From Lunularia cruciata (Eukaryota > Streptophyta > Marchantiopsida > Lunulariales > Lunulariaceae), in contig OX419761.1 in assembly GCA_948567375.1 (NCBI GenBank), positions 28,460,501 to 28,524,500 of the forward strand: DNA of 64,000 nucleotides, given 5' to 3'. Of this stretch, positions 42,501 through 53,830 are shown in pieces. Every line of letters starts with the position of its first letter. Positions within the stretch are counted from its first letter, which is position 1. The notes beneath the pieces are model-generated. The model ran no database searches and was not told where the DNA came from. It worked only from the letters and a program-made list of their open reading frames with translations. A program made the position numbers and the translations under genes.

Positions 42501-45500
42501 AAGTGTTGCATGAAGGAAAATCCTCATCTCCCATGCCATTTGGTGACCAAAATACCTCATGAAATATGGTAATATGATATAAAAGAAAACACATAACTAA
42601 TGCATTAGTTAAATATCTCACTTACAAGTCTTTAACAACACTTCTAGACTTTATATGGCAAATTTTATCACTTTATTGTCTTTACATTCTATTCTATTGG
42701 TATGTTCACTTAGAAGTTTCCACTAATTACCTTACTAATCAATATCATTGAGTAGATAAGAGCTTTAATTCTAGTTATGATTGACCAAAGATGGTTATAA
42801 TTAAAGCTTATTAAAGATTTTATATGTAATTTAGAGTAATTTTTCATCCATGTAATAACTCAATTTTTCATAAAATTGAAATAGATCTAGTACATGTAGG
42901 TTATGACTTATTTGTTACTGGTTGATAGATCATGAGTACATCTCAATGACACCTTACAATGGCAATAGGTCTAGGATCAAGCTCTAATATATATGACTCC
43001 TTAGATGCCTAGTTTGCCACAGGTTAGTCAAAAACCACTAGTGCTAAACCAAGGATCCACCTTACATCCACAAATCAACTCCTAGAGTTTTTTAGGTCAA
43101 GTTTGGATTCCATACCAACCTTGAAAACACTCCTTAAATAGCTTTGACTACCTTTGACTCCACACTTCTTTTTATCTTATAAAATTACTTGAGTAAAATC
43201 TAAGTTTGGAATCCTTCTACTTATGGGTTTAAGTCAAACTTAGTCTCCATGTTTAAGCTCTTATAAAGGGATTTTTAATGATTTCAATCACATTTACTTC
43301 GGAGAAATTTTCTATAATCATGACCTTAAATGTGATTATTCTCATTTTCTAGCTACAAAATAGCTTAAATCCTAGTTTGAGAGAACAAAAGTTAATTAAG
43401 GCACCAACTCATATAACTTTCTCTAGACTTGTGAGATGAGTGTAATGTTTGGAAAATAGGTCTATACTACTTATACTATATGCACATGTGTTTCATTTTT
43501 GAGTCTTAAAAACTGATGTGTTTGTTTTGAGATACAATATCCTTGTCAAGGTGCAAACTCATATAACTTTCTCTTGACTTAAGTGATTTTAGCAATTTTG
43601 GTTGCATTAGGAGTATGTTCTTTAAGTGCTTTGAATGTACAAAAATCAATCATAGAGCACATATATCATAAGATATGCACCTCTAAATACAAAACACAAC
43701 TCCTTAAATTATGGAATTTTCTCTTTAGTCAACTACCATCAATTGCCAAAACTTTCTACTCAATTAAGCACTTAGTACACTATTCATCTTGCTTGAACCA
43801 ATTTGGTAAAAGGCTTACAACAAGGTAAGTAGTACATAAACTTACTTTGTGATTCATGAGTTATGTCACCAAAGATAGAGACTCTACTATTCTATTTGAG
43901 ATATGAGGTCCAATGAGAATTAAAAAACTCCAAACTCTTGATTTCCGACTTGGATCAAGAGTTTGATTTAAAAGACACCTTATTTGCACTAGATGTGATG
44001 TGAAAATTACAACATACGTGTATATATATATATATATATACTTACATACTCCCAATATAATATAACGTATGGATAACCATGGGTTATAAGAACAATCTTT
44101 TTTGCATTTGTTATTGTCCCTTTAATAACTTATATAATTATCAATAAAATAATCAATTTTTGTTTCATCTTTGACTATTATTAATGAGAATACTCAAATT
44201 TATTACTTCTAGTGGTGATGATGAAAAAGATTATATATCCCTTATAGCCATATTTGTAAAAGATTAAGATCATGAATAACAAATGATTGGTTTTTCTTAT
44301 GTTGTGACTTACTCTTAGTAATAAAAGGGAGTATATTTACTATCCTTAGTTATAAGTATGTTCAGAAGAATTAAAACAAGGAACTTTACTTAGCTTTTAT
44401 TTTTGGCCCATAATTTGTACTCTTCTCTTTTTATGCTTAAGAGTGAAATAATTGAAATCAATAGCTTAGAGTTTATATGGTAAATATAATATAAATAATA
44501 AGAGAAGAAATATAACACATCTTTGAATATTATATGTTTATAATTCCAATCTTAAAATGACATGATTGAATTTTCTCTCTTGTATTAAGAAAAAATATCT
44601 TAATGCTAATACAAAATACATAAAAGCTTGGACATATTTTTATTGCTTTATGTATCTTTAAGAATAGTTTTTTTGATAAAATTAATTTCTTGAATCAAAG
44701 GAGTTTTTGTAATAAAATATTTCAAATCTTCATCATAATAATATGTAAATAAACTCATAAATAAATCAATGGTATATTATCTTCTAATGTGTGGATTATG
44801 ACTTCCATGATGCTTAAATATTTTGTTTTGACATCTCATTAGAATTTATATCATACAAAGAGATCATGGAAAATGTCATTCCTTTATTTATAGTAGAGAT
44901 CTAAATTAAAGAAAATTATAAAAAGATAGAAAGAGCATAAAGAATTGAATGCTATCTTAGATTCTGAATTACATAAATAAGTTAAACTTACCTTTTTAAT
45001 TCAACAAAAAATTCTCATTTGATTGTTATTGCAGGAAACAAACTCCAAAAGGAGGGCAAACCTAACAGAAGTTTACTAGATGATGTCATTGGTTTTGCCA
45101 TTGGCTTTGCTTTGCCTGAACGTGTTTGTGGCTTCTTCAAAAACACATTCAGTTTATGTCAGGCTTAGTGGTTATGGTTGATCCAATGGCTTGGGGTTTT
45201 GGCTGACCCAATGGTTAAGGAAAGCAGCAGAAAAAGTAAATTTAGGGTTTAGTGTTTCATTTTTAGATTTAGGGTAAATAAGAATTGTCATATTGGAACC
45301 AAAATATATAAAATTACTCTACACATCTAGAACTTCATATCTTTCATTTGAGACTTCTCTGGCCAGAATTTATTGAAAAGCCTAAGAGAAGTTGATTGTA
45401 ATAGAAATTATCTTGTATATTATTAATATAAAGATACTTATTTCTATACTTCCAATATGATACTATTTTCAAAATGCACTTAATGTGTACTTCTAATGAT

Positions 45501-45739
45501 TGTTTTGTGTTACTCAAGCTCTAACTTTATAATTGAATGAAAAGTCTTTCATGAGAGCATAATCAAATCAATAAAATCATGCATAAGCCACCGGACCTAA
45601 ATACAAAATGCCCCAAAAGAGTCTAAGGAGTATACACCAAAAGAAAAAAGGAAAAGGAATGCATGGCACTTAGAAGTGCAAACTGAAAAAAAGAGCATGG
45701 GGTCTAGAAAAGAGCTAAATCCTTAAGCTTACTAACGGC
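39531..45739. other. Intergenic: GC-moderate to 40700, then AT-rich repeat-like DNA
   Basis: 39600-40500 contains CT-rich runs (39617-39640, 40100-40125) and the direct repeat GTCCGCTCGTAT (about 40370 and 40421). From about 40750 the sequence is strongly AT-rich with (TG)n near 41025-41043 and (TA)n at 44018-44041. No gene or domain recognised; the AT-rich part has the look of long-decayed transposons but I could not align it to a family. Confidence 0.4.
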
Positions 45740-46151
45740 CCCAAAGCAAAACAAGGCGGCAAGAGACAAAGTAATCTTGTGCCATAGGTCCTCTTCGATA
45801 TTTGGTAAATAGGGAAGAAATGTACTAAACTTGAGGGAGCCCCTACCGGTGCTACTTATCTATGAAAGCCAATGCCTAAAAGAACTACAAACTGATGAAT
45901 ACTCTCTGTCCACTCCAAAGCAAAACAAGGCCTTAGAGTCAAAGTAATCCACTGTTAAACTTAGTGATATAGTTCTTCCAATAGTATAGATAAAAGCCCA
46001 ATGCTTAAAAGCACCACAAAGTGATGAATAATCTCTGTCCACTCCAATGCAAAACAAGGGCATAAGGGACAAAGTAATCACTGTAGAACTTAGTGATATA
46101 GCTCTTAATGTAGTGCTGAACTTAATGATATAGTTCTTCCAATAGTATAGT
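45740..46151 (+). repeat. Tandem repeat, ~128-bp unit
   Basis: The main copies start GCCAATGCCTAAAAG at 45868 and GCCCAATGCTTAAAAG at 45996. Each contains CTCTCTGTCCACTCCAA and GCAAAACAAGG, and ends near AACTTAGTGATATAG. A partial third copy of the middle part (CCAAAGCAAAACAAGG) is at about 45749. A further fragment (CAATGCTTGAGAGCAT) is near 46572. No coding role seen. Confidence 0.72.
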
Positions 46152-47606
46152 TTGAAATATGAAATTTACGAGATCAGCCCGTCTCCTTTAAATATTTTGA
46201 TGGTCCAATAAGCTAAAAAGGGATATTTAGAAAAGTGCCCGGAAGAATTTAGGGTTTTGATTAAAAAAAATTCTAATGCAAATTTTGGTTCTTTTTCAGT
46301 TCTTACGGTCTATGGGAGATCTCGTTACCCGGAAACTTCTACGGACCTCTGTTTCATGACGCGTTAACCTTTAGAGAGTTATGGGAGTTCCTCCAGTCAA
46401 AATCAGGTGTTCCTCTTCCACAACCCGTAACAATCTACGGGACCCCCCATAGATCTCCTATAAACGATACTTACTGATACCAAAATCACATCTGAAACCC
46501 CTTATATGTGTGGTAAACGGAAGTGTTCTAAACATGATGGGAGTTCCTTCTGCTTTGCTTGTCTATCAAAATCCAATGCTTGAGAGCATTGTAAAGTGCC
46601 ATAGATTCTCTATCTAAAATATGAATTGATTGTAAACGAAAAGACAATTATAACCTTTTTAAAATTTGAGGTGAGTGTACTTGAAATCATCACCTCTCCT
46701 CTACTCTACAGAGAACGTAGGGCTACCTCGTAAAAGAAACCAAGAGATGTGAGATGTGTCCATCTCAACCCATAAGACATATATCTAATTTCTATTTATC
46801 TAGGTCTTTATCTAGGAGAGTAAGCCCTGATCTACTCCCTGGGTGATAACATGTACTACGACTTTACGAAGTCGGTACACGCTGATGTAACTGCGTGCTC
46901 GTCTAGTACACGGGAGATTGGAAGGTGACAGTATTGCCTCCGCGGTTGCCAATAACTTGGAGGGACCACATCTCTCGAGGATCAACGGATACGCGCTTTG
47001 GATTATCATTACGGTAGGCCGCCGTCTTTGCTCCGTTGTTCTCCAACCGCGTACACCATCCTGCTCCATTGGTTAACTCTCATTCTATAACCGGTGGCCG
47101 CCCGCGCCGGCATGCGTAGAGTACTTTCTCGTCGGAAGAACGGGGGCTTACGGAGCTCGTAGCGTGAGAAGAAAGCGAACCCGTTTGGTCCATGTGGTGC
47201 GAGAATGTCTAGGGGTCCTAATAATTGGGAATACCGGTTGTAATTACCAGCATGTGAGAAAGAGACTGTTGGTATTCGCTAACAAAATATGTAAAATATG
47301 ATTTTCTAGTTTGTATCATGGTCGACCACTAGAGGAAGACCGTTTGGAAAGCAAGAGTTTCAGTTACTCTGAGGGATTCATGAAAGAGAGAGAGAGGGTG
47401 TCGTCTCTTGGTCTTCTCGTCGGGGAGATTAATGCCCTTGCATTGATGGGTGTTTGTGCTTCTTGAAATCTCGGCCAGCCTTCTTAATTATCGTTGACTG
47501 CCAAGGTCAAGCTTGATTGCAACTTGCTTAGCGTGATCGGTCCCTTGGGCATCAAGGATCCTGGAATAAATGGGGACTCCTGCAATCGTGTACATAAGTG
47601 TACATA
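46152..47606. other. No recognisable gene
   Basis: Mixed composition with a GC-richer patch at 47000-47200. A word resembling the TIR of the elements at 50476 and 51033 (TCTGAAACCCCTTATA) occurs near 46491, but a matching left end was not found. Confidence 0.4.
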
Positions 47607-47615
47607 CCCAGTTAC

Positions 47616-47681
47616 TTACATACATACATAGATGAGGGGGTGTTCCCATCCTGCTTGTTATCCTCGCGGTCGCTTTTTTCG
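47616..47681 (+). mobile_element. Truncated LINE tail copy, possible 9-bp target duplication
   Basis: GATGAGGGGGTGTTCCCATC then CGCGGTCGCTTTTTTCG. Flanked by CCCAGTTAC at 47607-47615 and 47682-47690. Only the hairpin and 3' end of the tail remain, preceded by a short CATACATACATA run. Confidence 0.6.
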
Positions 47682-47690
47682 CCCAGTTAC

Positions 47691-49906
47691 ACTATGCTTC
47701 AACGATCTTGAAAGGGCTTTCAAAGCTCTTCGTACCTTGTGTTCTTTCCAGGAGGACTTTCCAAATTTGGATTTGGACGACTCCAGTAATGGGATCATGG
47801 GAAATGGGATCATTTTACAATCGTGTGCAGAACACTACATACTGCTAACATCGAAGTCTACGAATCTATGATACTGTCGATTTTGGGATCGTGTATCCAA
47901 GTGTACAATGCCGTACCCGTTTACTGCCTCGATCATTTGGGAGTGTTTCCAATGCTAGATATCATTAACGAACGCTGTCATCAAAATGCATTAGCGTGAT
48001 TGCAAGTTGCCTACTTTGTATTTTTATTTGGTTGTTTCTATCTCTTCTAAAGGCTTTTCCCTTTCAGTGTGATGTTATCTCTTGCAATGGTCCTTAGAAC
48101 TGGACGTACATTACCCATCAGCAGCCTCAACCGTCTCAAAAGGTTTTGCCAAATTCCCAAGCATGGATATTATAAGTCTTGCTACTACAAAAGGATAAGT
48201 ACGGAATTGAGTTTTCGAAAGTGTCAAAAACTGGCCCTTGAGCGATGAAGACTAGTATATTGTTGGTGGAAGCCTATGCGAAGGCGGTTCGTTCCGAAGA
48301 AATGGTTCAATGTGATCCATCACAAGCGGGAAAGTAGCGATAGGTAGGTGTAAAACGAAAAGTTGATTGCTGCAAGAGGTAGTAGTAGGTTTTTGCCGTT
48401 TTATCTACTTCCGAGAGTGGGTTGTAAGATTCTATCGAGCATGCAAAGTACACAGGGGAAGGGGGGGTTTGCGGGGGGCGGGGGAGATATAAGATCGTTA
48501 TGGAAGAGATCGGATCAAATGAACTAATCCCACCTGACGTAAGGGGGATTAGAAGTATGTTAACGGCTGACATAGTCCTGTTATTTTACAGCTGAAGAGA
48601 GAGGAGGAGTTGCTGCTGCGAATGTACTTACATTAGGTGCTGCTATATTCTTAGGGGTGGTTGATATCACAGATGCATCTGATTCGTAATAGAAGTAAAG
48701 TACAGTAGATTGTAACAGATGGGGCTCATCTGCCATCTGCAGTTGGAATAAGAAGAGCATCTGAGTGTACTATCTGGAGGATAAAGTGGAAAGGTAAAAA
48801 GGATATGATGAACTGCTGCTCAGTACACTAATATGGGAGTCGGCAGTACACTATGCATGGAGAGACATGCACGCTAGAGTAAATTGCTACCACTTCAGAT
48901 GTCCTTACCAACATCATTGGAGGTACATTGCAACATATCTAACAAATAGAGGCAATTTCCATTATTCCAGGTATTCCAGTATGATGGCAACAGATAGTGT
49001 AAATGGCATCTCTATTTGGACTTAAAATCACGCCGAAAAGCTGCTGAGGCATACTTGAACTTCACCTCTCGAGCTAATCCTGTGCTCAATTCTCTAAGGG
49101 AGCAATGTGTTAACGCGTGCGCCTGTGCACCTGTCCACATCTGTACATGAAGAATCACAGCTATCTTACCCAAGGTACTTAAAATGTATGGTTAGAACGA
49201 CAGACTAAGTCTCGATCCACGTTTCCAGCTAGAAAATTTGGAAGTGATTGCTGCAATGGCTCTGCCTTGTAATTGGCGGTTTAGACTTGAACTCAGTGAT
49301 GGCATGTGGTGCTGAATCTGAGCTGATGGTAGCTTTTCCGTAAGTTGAGTTTAAAGATACAACTAAAGCACATAACCCTGTCCAGAATAGTACAGTTATG
49401 CAATTCCTTCGAAGCTAGTCTCGTCACCTTTATACATAAGATGACGCGCATATGAACACATCTAGGACCGAATTGAATAAGCAAAAATGGATTGAAACGG
49501 AAAGCAGGCCAAACAGCGACATGCATCACTTTTCCCTATAATGTGTGCTAAATGTGTCCGACTTGCGTTACTAATCTGGTAAAGGGGAATCTCTTGTACA
49601 ATTTACCGCGGGCCAATGCAAGCAAACATTATTGATTATTAAATCATCTCATAGTGCCACTATTACTTCTCGATTGTAGTCATGATTCAGAACTCTTGAA
49701 AGCATTTCCATGCGCTAGCTTATCTCCTCGTGACATACACTCTAGTTGGAAAGGATATACAATCTGTAGAATGCCAACCCTCTCTACATATAAACCTGAT
49801 CCTCTCATAAAAGGTTGATCTCAAACAACGTAACTTATATCCTATCCCAATTGGAAGTATCCTATCTGACACTTATCAGCTCTTCAGCAAAAATTGATCA
49901 TGATTG
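47691..49906. other. No recognisable gene; G-run cluster
   Basis: No domain recognised in any frame. A cluster of four G-runs (4, 7, 6 and 5 G) lies at 48455-48484 and could form a G-quadruplex. Confidence 0.4.
48455..48484 (+). other. Potential G-quadruplex
   Basis: Four G-runs, GGGG, GGGGGGG, GGGGGG and GGGGG, separated by AA, TTTGC and C. Position gives no clue to function. Confidence 0.6.
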
Positions 49907-49923
49907 ACTTACTAAATAATTAG

Positions 49924-49988
49924 TCTCTCCCTTGTTCGGCTTGATGGGGTCTTCCCATCCTTCATTTTTTCTACGCGGTCGCCTTCTT
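49924..49988 (+). mobile_element. 65-bp LINE tail insertion with perfect 17-bp target duplication
   Basis: The insert begins TCTCTCCCTTGTTCGGCTTG, contains GATGGGGTCTTCCCATC, and ends CGCGGTCGCCTTCTT. It is flanked by ACTTACTAAATAATTAG at 49907-49923 and 49989-50005, identical. This is the clearest proof in the window that the tail is the 3' end of a retrotransposed RNA. Confidence 0.92.
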
Positions 49989-50475
49989 ACTTACTAAATA
50001 ATTAGAGATACAGAGTGTTGTTGTTTCTCCTTGTTTTAGAGATCAGTGAGTAGATTCAAGATGAAGATACTACAACGTTGAGGAATAGAGAGGACATAAG
50101 AATACAGGTTAAGGAAGAAAAGAAAATGATGGTTGCGAAGAGTGGTATGCATAACTGGAGTACTAGGGCGTGTGAACAAGGATGACGGACATGGTGCTTT
50201 AAACGCATGCGGAAGAAGTCTCGGCTCTCCGTGTTCGTTAGGTGATATCGAAGGAGGACAGCTGCGACTATATCAGGAGTCAGGATGTATATCAAAGACC
50301 ATGACAATGAGACCAGGGTGTTGAAACAAGGACTAGCGTCCTAGAGGCACGGAAAATGAGAAGTGTATTTTGAATATCCAGTGCAGAAACCACCCGAGCT
50401 GCTGTGTGAATCTGTTATCGTAGTGGTAGTCCGAAGGACAATTATCCCAGTTGGAGGAGGAAACACGGATGTATT

Positions 50476-50845
50476 AGGGGGTTTCAAAAATCCCTTCTCA
50501 GATTCTGTAAATTAATTTACGGGACGTCAAACCCTAATCTTGTAAATTGTTACGGGGTGCGTTGAAACAAACTCATTAGCTTTTCGAGAAATATTCCCTA
50601 GGCTTTAGAAATGTTAAGGAAATTGAAAACGTGCCCTGTAAATATTTACGGTTACAGGTGGTCCATTCACTTTATCTAACAAAAATATAACAAAAAAGTG
50701 ACCCGAAACGAAAACATTTCAAACTCTAAAATTTTATGCGCAATTTCATAGATATACCTGTTTTGGTTTACGGACCCACAGAAAAAATTAGAGGATCCTT
50801 GCGGGGAATTGTGCATTCCCGTCAAAATCATTTTTGAAACCCCCT
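50476..50845. mobile_element. Short TIR element (MITE-like), 370 bp
   Basis: Terminal inverted repeats AGGGGGTTTCAAAAAT (50476-50491) and ATTTTTGAAACCCCCT (50830-50845), perfect. The inside is non-coding, with repeated GTAAAT/TTTACGG words. A 3-bp ATT flanks both ends; no 8-bp duplication is seen. Superfamily uncertain. Confidence 0.72.
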
Positions 50846-51032
50846 ATTATACGTAAGGAACTTCGAGATTCATCAAGGTGATCCTCGGACTGGTCAAGAG
50901 CATTGGCAGGACTGTACTTCACACTGCGGAAGGTCCTATTCGAGACCATGAGAGTAGTGGCAGAGTGGAAGGAAATGTTGACGAAAATAGAGAACCGGTG
51001 AAGCCAGGAATACCGTTATATTATGTTATATT

Positions 51033-51637
51033 AGGGGGTTTCAGAAATACTTTTGATGATATCAAAGGGATAAATAACAATTTTGTAATATTTTTAGTGA
51101 ACTTTGTAACTCGCCACTGAGATAATACCACAGTAATTTAATGCAACTTATCTTCATTTCAAAAAATCAAATTTCCACTTATGGATGTTTAAGTGTGCCA
51201 TAATATTAAATCAAATAGATGACATGGATGACAAATTGAACTACCACGAGACTTGCATGAATCTATTTGAAAAATCAACGTCAACCAGCCCCAATAAGGC
51301 CAACGGGCGCCAACCTCATTGAAATGCAGGCCTCAGGTATCTTCGGACACCTTCCAGTGCCTTTTTGATACTTTTCTTGTATTCATTCTTGTATCATTAA
51401 AAAATATTTTAAATCAAATAATCTATTATTAAATTTATTTTACACTTAAAATTTTATATTTGTTATATTTCCAAAAGAAATATTTTATTGGAGTTGTTAA
51501 AAATAAAGAACTTGAAAAAGATCTCCATATTCTACACCAATGTGCTTGTCGAACGTCCCCTATAGATTTTTCACACAGCTTTTAAAATACAATTTAAAAA
51601 TTATACTAAACTTGGTGAAGTTATTTCTGAACCCACT
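51033..51637. mobile_element. Probable hAT-type non-autonomous element, 605 bp
   Basis: Ends AGGGGGTTTCAGAAATA (51033-51049) and TATTTCTGAACCCACT (51622-51637), inverted with a few mismatches. Flanked by GTTATATT (51025-51032) and GTTATACT (51638-51645), an 8-bp target duplication with one difference, as made by hAT transposases. No transposase. Its left end resembles the element at 50476. Confidence 0.62.
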
Positions 51638-51645
51638 GTTATACT

Positions 51646-52012
51646 AGCGTTTGCCCTTAGTACCCATGGGGCAAGGGCAGACCCAATTTTGGCTCCGGCT
51701 TCAACCGACCCACCCCTTGCACTACTGGGCAAGGACAATCCTTTGTATTATCTCCTGGTCTCATCTTAGAGGAGGAGGAGGAGAGAGGAGAGCTGGGATA
51801 TCATTTTCATTCTCATAATTTTAACGTATTCTGGATAATGGATGTCAATCGTTATAACACAATAGCCTATGTTCCAATAATTTATAAATTTTACGAGTTG
51901 TATAGTTCAGATATATTAGATACATTAGTTTTTTTATATTAATACTATTTAACTCCATTGTATATTTTCTTTGATATCTTAAATACAATAGAATAGATTT
52001 CTTGTATAGATA
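51646..52012. other. AT-rich intergenic
   Basis: No gene recognised. A GAG-rich run (GGAGGAGGAGGAGAGAGG) lies at about 51769-51790. Confidence 0.4.
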
Positions 52013-52108
52013 CCATTGGGGTTAGCTCCATTTTACTTCTTTTGTCTCTCTCTTGTTAGGTTTGACCGGGAATTTGTATCCTTCGTATTGGTTATGCGGT
52101 CGCCTTTT
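52013..52108 (+). mobile_element. Diverged LINE tail copy
   Basis: Reads ATTGGGGTTAGCTCCATTTT, TTTTGTCTCTCTCTTGTTAG, then CGGTCGCCTTTTC. The hairpin is lost (GACCGGGAATTTG). No clear target duplication. Confidence 0.6.
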
Positions 52109-53741
52109 CTTTCTACCTTTGTCACAAGGTGCTTAGCTTTACTCGGATCATTGAATTTGCCAAAAGTAGTTTGTTTGCGAGGCAGTAACACCTAAATCTA
52201 ACTGCCACTAAGAATTGCCAAAACTAAAACTATGATTTATCATTATAAAATAAGATGACATGATGCAAGAATAATTACATTCTTTTCCGTAATGTAGTAT
52301 GGATAATTAGAGTTTATTTTTTGCAAATATTATCCACGCTTATAGATGTCTCCAGATAAAATGAGTGAATATTTGCGAATTAAGATATTGAGTACATAAA
52401 TAAGAATAAAATTTTCACAGTTATTTTGAAAATCTTATAAAAAATATTAAAAACATTTCTTTCTTATTTGGAGAAAAAAATATAAATTTTTTAATACTCT
52501 ATTAATTTAAATTGTATCTATTTATGAAATATATCAAATATATATATATCAAATAGTCATGTTACAATCCCTCGTATTTGTATTTAATGCTAATACTATA
52601 ATTTATATATTATAATATAATAGTACTTGCAAATTACACTGAAAGATTATTTATAAAAATTAATTTTCTATAACCTAATCAGTATGAATTGTATATGCAG
52701 TATTCATGAACATTATTCAACAAAATGTCTTAAAATATTTGTGAACTAATTAATATCATTTGTTTCCCTAGGCGCAAGAGTACAGAATAGACCAAAGCTT
52801 CTGAAAATAATATCTGGTTACTTTTTAGCACTGATCTATATAAGTTGAGGATGGGTGCGGATAGATCAATATCGATGAAAATTTTATCTTTTGATGACCT
52901 GCATCTCTTGACATGTTTCTTCGCGTAGTCCAACATATTAGTCCAGTCTTCTGCTACAGTAATCCAGTCAGGTTTGCTCCTCCTGAGCAGAAGTAATTTG
53001 CCTTACCCAACTTTCTAACTACAACCAACTCCTCTTGTGCCCAATGCATGTACGTCTTGAGTGATAGGTGGACTGCGGCTTTACCTCGTCTCCAAAGTTG
53101 TTGACGTTAAAACGTAAAACATTTAGACAGGAGTAGGACTTAAGAAGAGCTCACATTTGGCATTCAACTTACGATACTCGAAATGGGCAATTTAATAGTA
53201 TTCTTTCTCCTCTTTTGCAAACGTGAGTTACACGTGACATTCGACTGACAAATAAATTCTCCTCAAGCAGTGCACAAATAAATAAGTGCACTGCTTGAGC
53301 CTGTCTTCAGGGAAGTGAGTATAACCCGAGTTCTTCGATTCCAACCCGAGTATCTAACTGTCACATTGGTTCGCATAGCATCCGATGGGATGTTGAGTCT
53401 TTCGGTGACTTGGGATACCGGATAAGTCGAAGTGCCAAGTTTGAAATACTGTGAAATTTACACGACTCTGTAGAATTGGTGAAACGACTATAATGTATGA
53501 TAGGTACTACCAGGTTGTTCGGAGAAATTGTTGGCATTTACAATGTTAATATAAGCATGCGATTGGAAGTACGATAGACGAGGAGTGTAGTCTATCGAAA
53601 CTACACGCTTGTCAGTTTCCAGGTTTCTTCGGTGGGGTGGAGATAGAGAAAGATTAAGAAGTATTGTCGTAAAGTTGATGCCGATTTCAAAAATAGTGAT
53701 CAGTTCAAGCATGCTTTCCTGCAAATGGCGAAGTTATAGTG
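52109..53741. other. AT-rich to mixed intergenic with one strong palindrome
   Basis: No gene recognised. Holds the inverted repeat at 53262-53299. Confidence 0.4.
53262..53299. repeat. 14-bp perfect inverted repeat
   Basis: CTCAAGCAGTGCAC (53262-53275), spacer AAATAAATAA, GTGCACTGCTTGAG (53286-53299). It could be a fold-back remnant or the stem of a small hairpin RNA; the stem is short for a microRNA precursor. Confidence 0.85.
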
Positions 53742-53830
53742 TCTTGTACGGCATGACGGGTTTTCTAACTATATCCTTGTACGGCGTGATGGCCCTCCAT
53801 CGTTTTGCTACCTTACTCGTGTCGCGTCCC
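53742..53830 (+). mobile_element. LINE tail copy of the doubled-module type
   Basis: Two modules: CTTGTACGGCATGACGGG and CTTGTACGGCGTGATGG, the second followed by CCCTCCATC and ending GTGTCGCG. The doubled module and the GTGTCGC end are shared with the copy at 33883-34042, not with LINE A or B. Confidence 0.6.

Noticed and set aside
46248-46505. Third TIR element with an end TCTGAAACCCCTTATA
   Set aside because: The right end resembles the other TIRs, but the best left candidate (AGGGTTTTGATT) matches poorly and no target duplication is visible.
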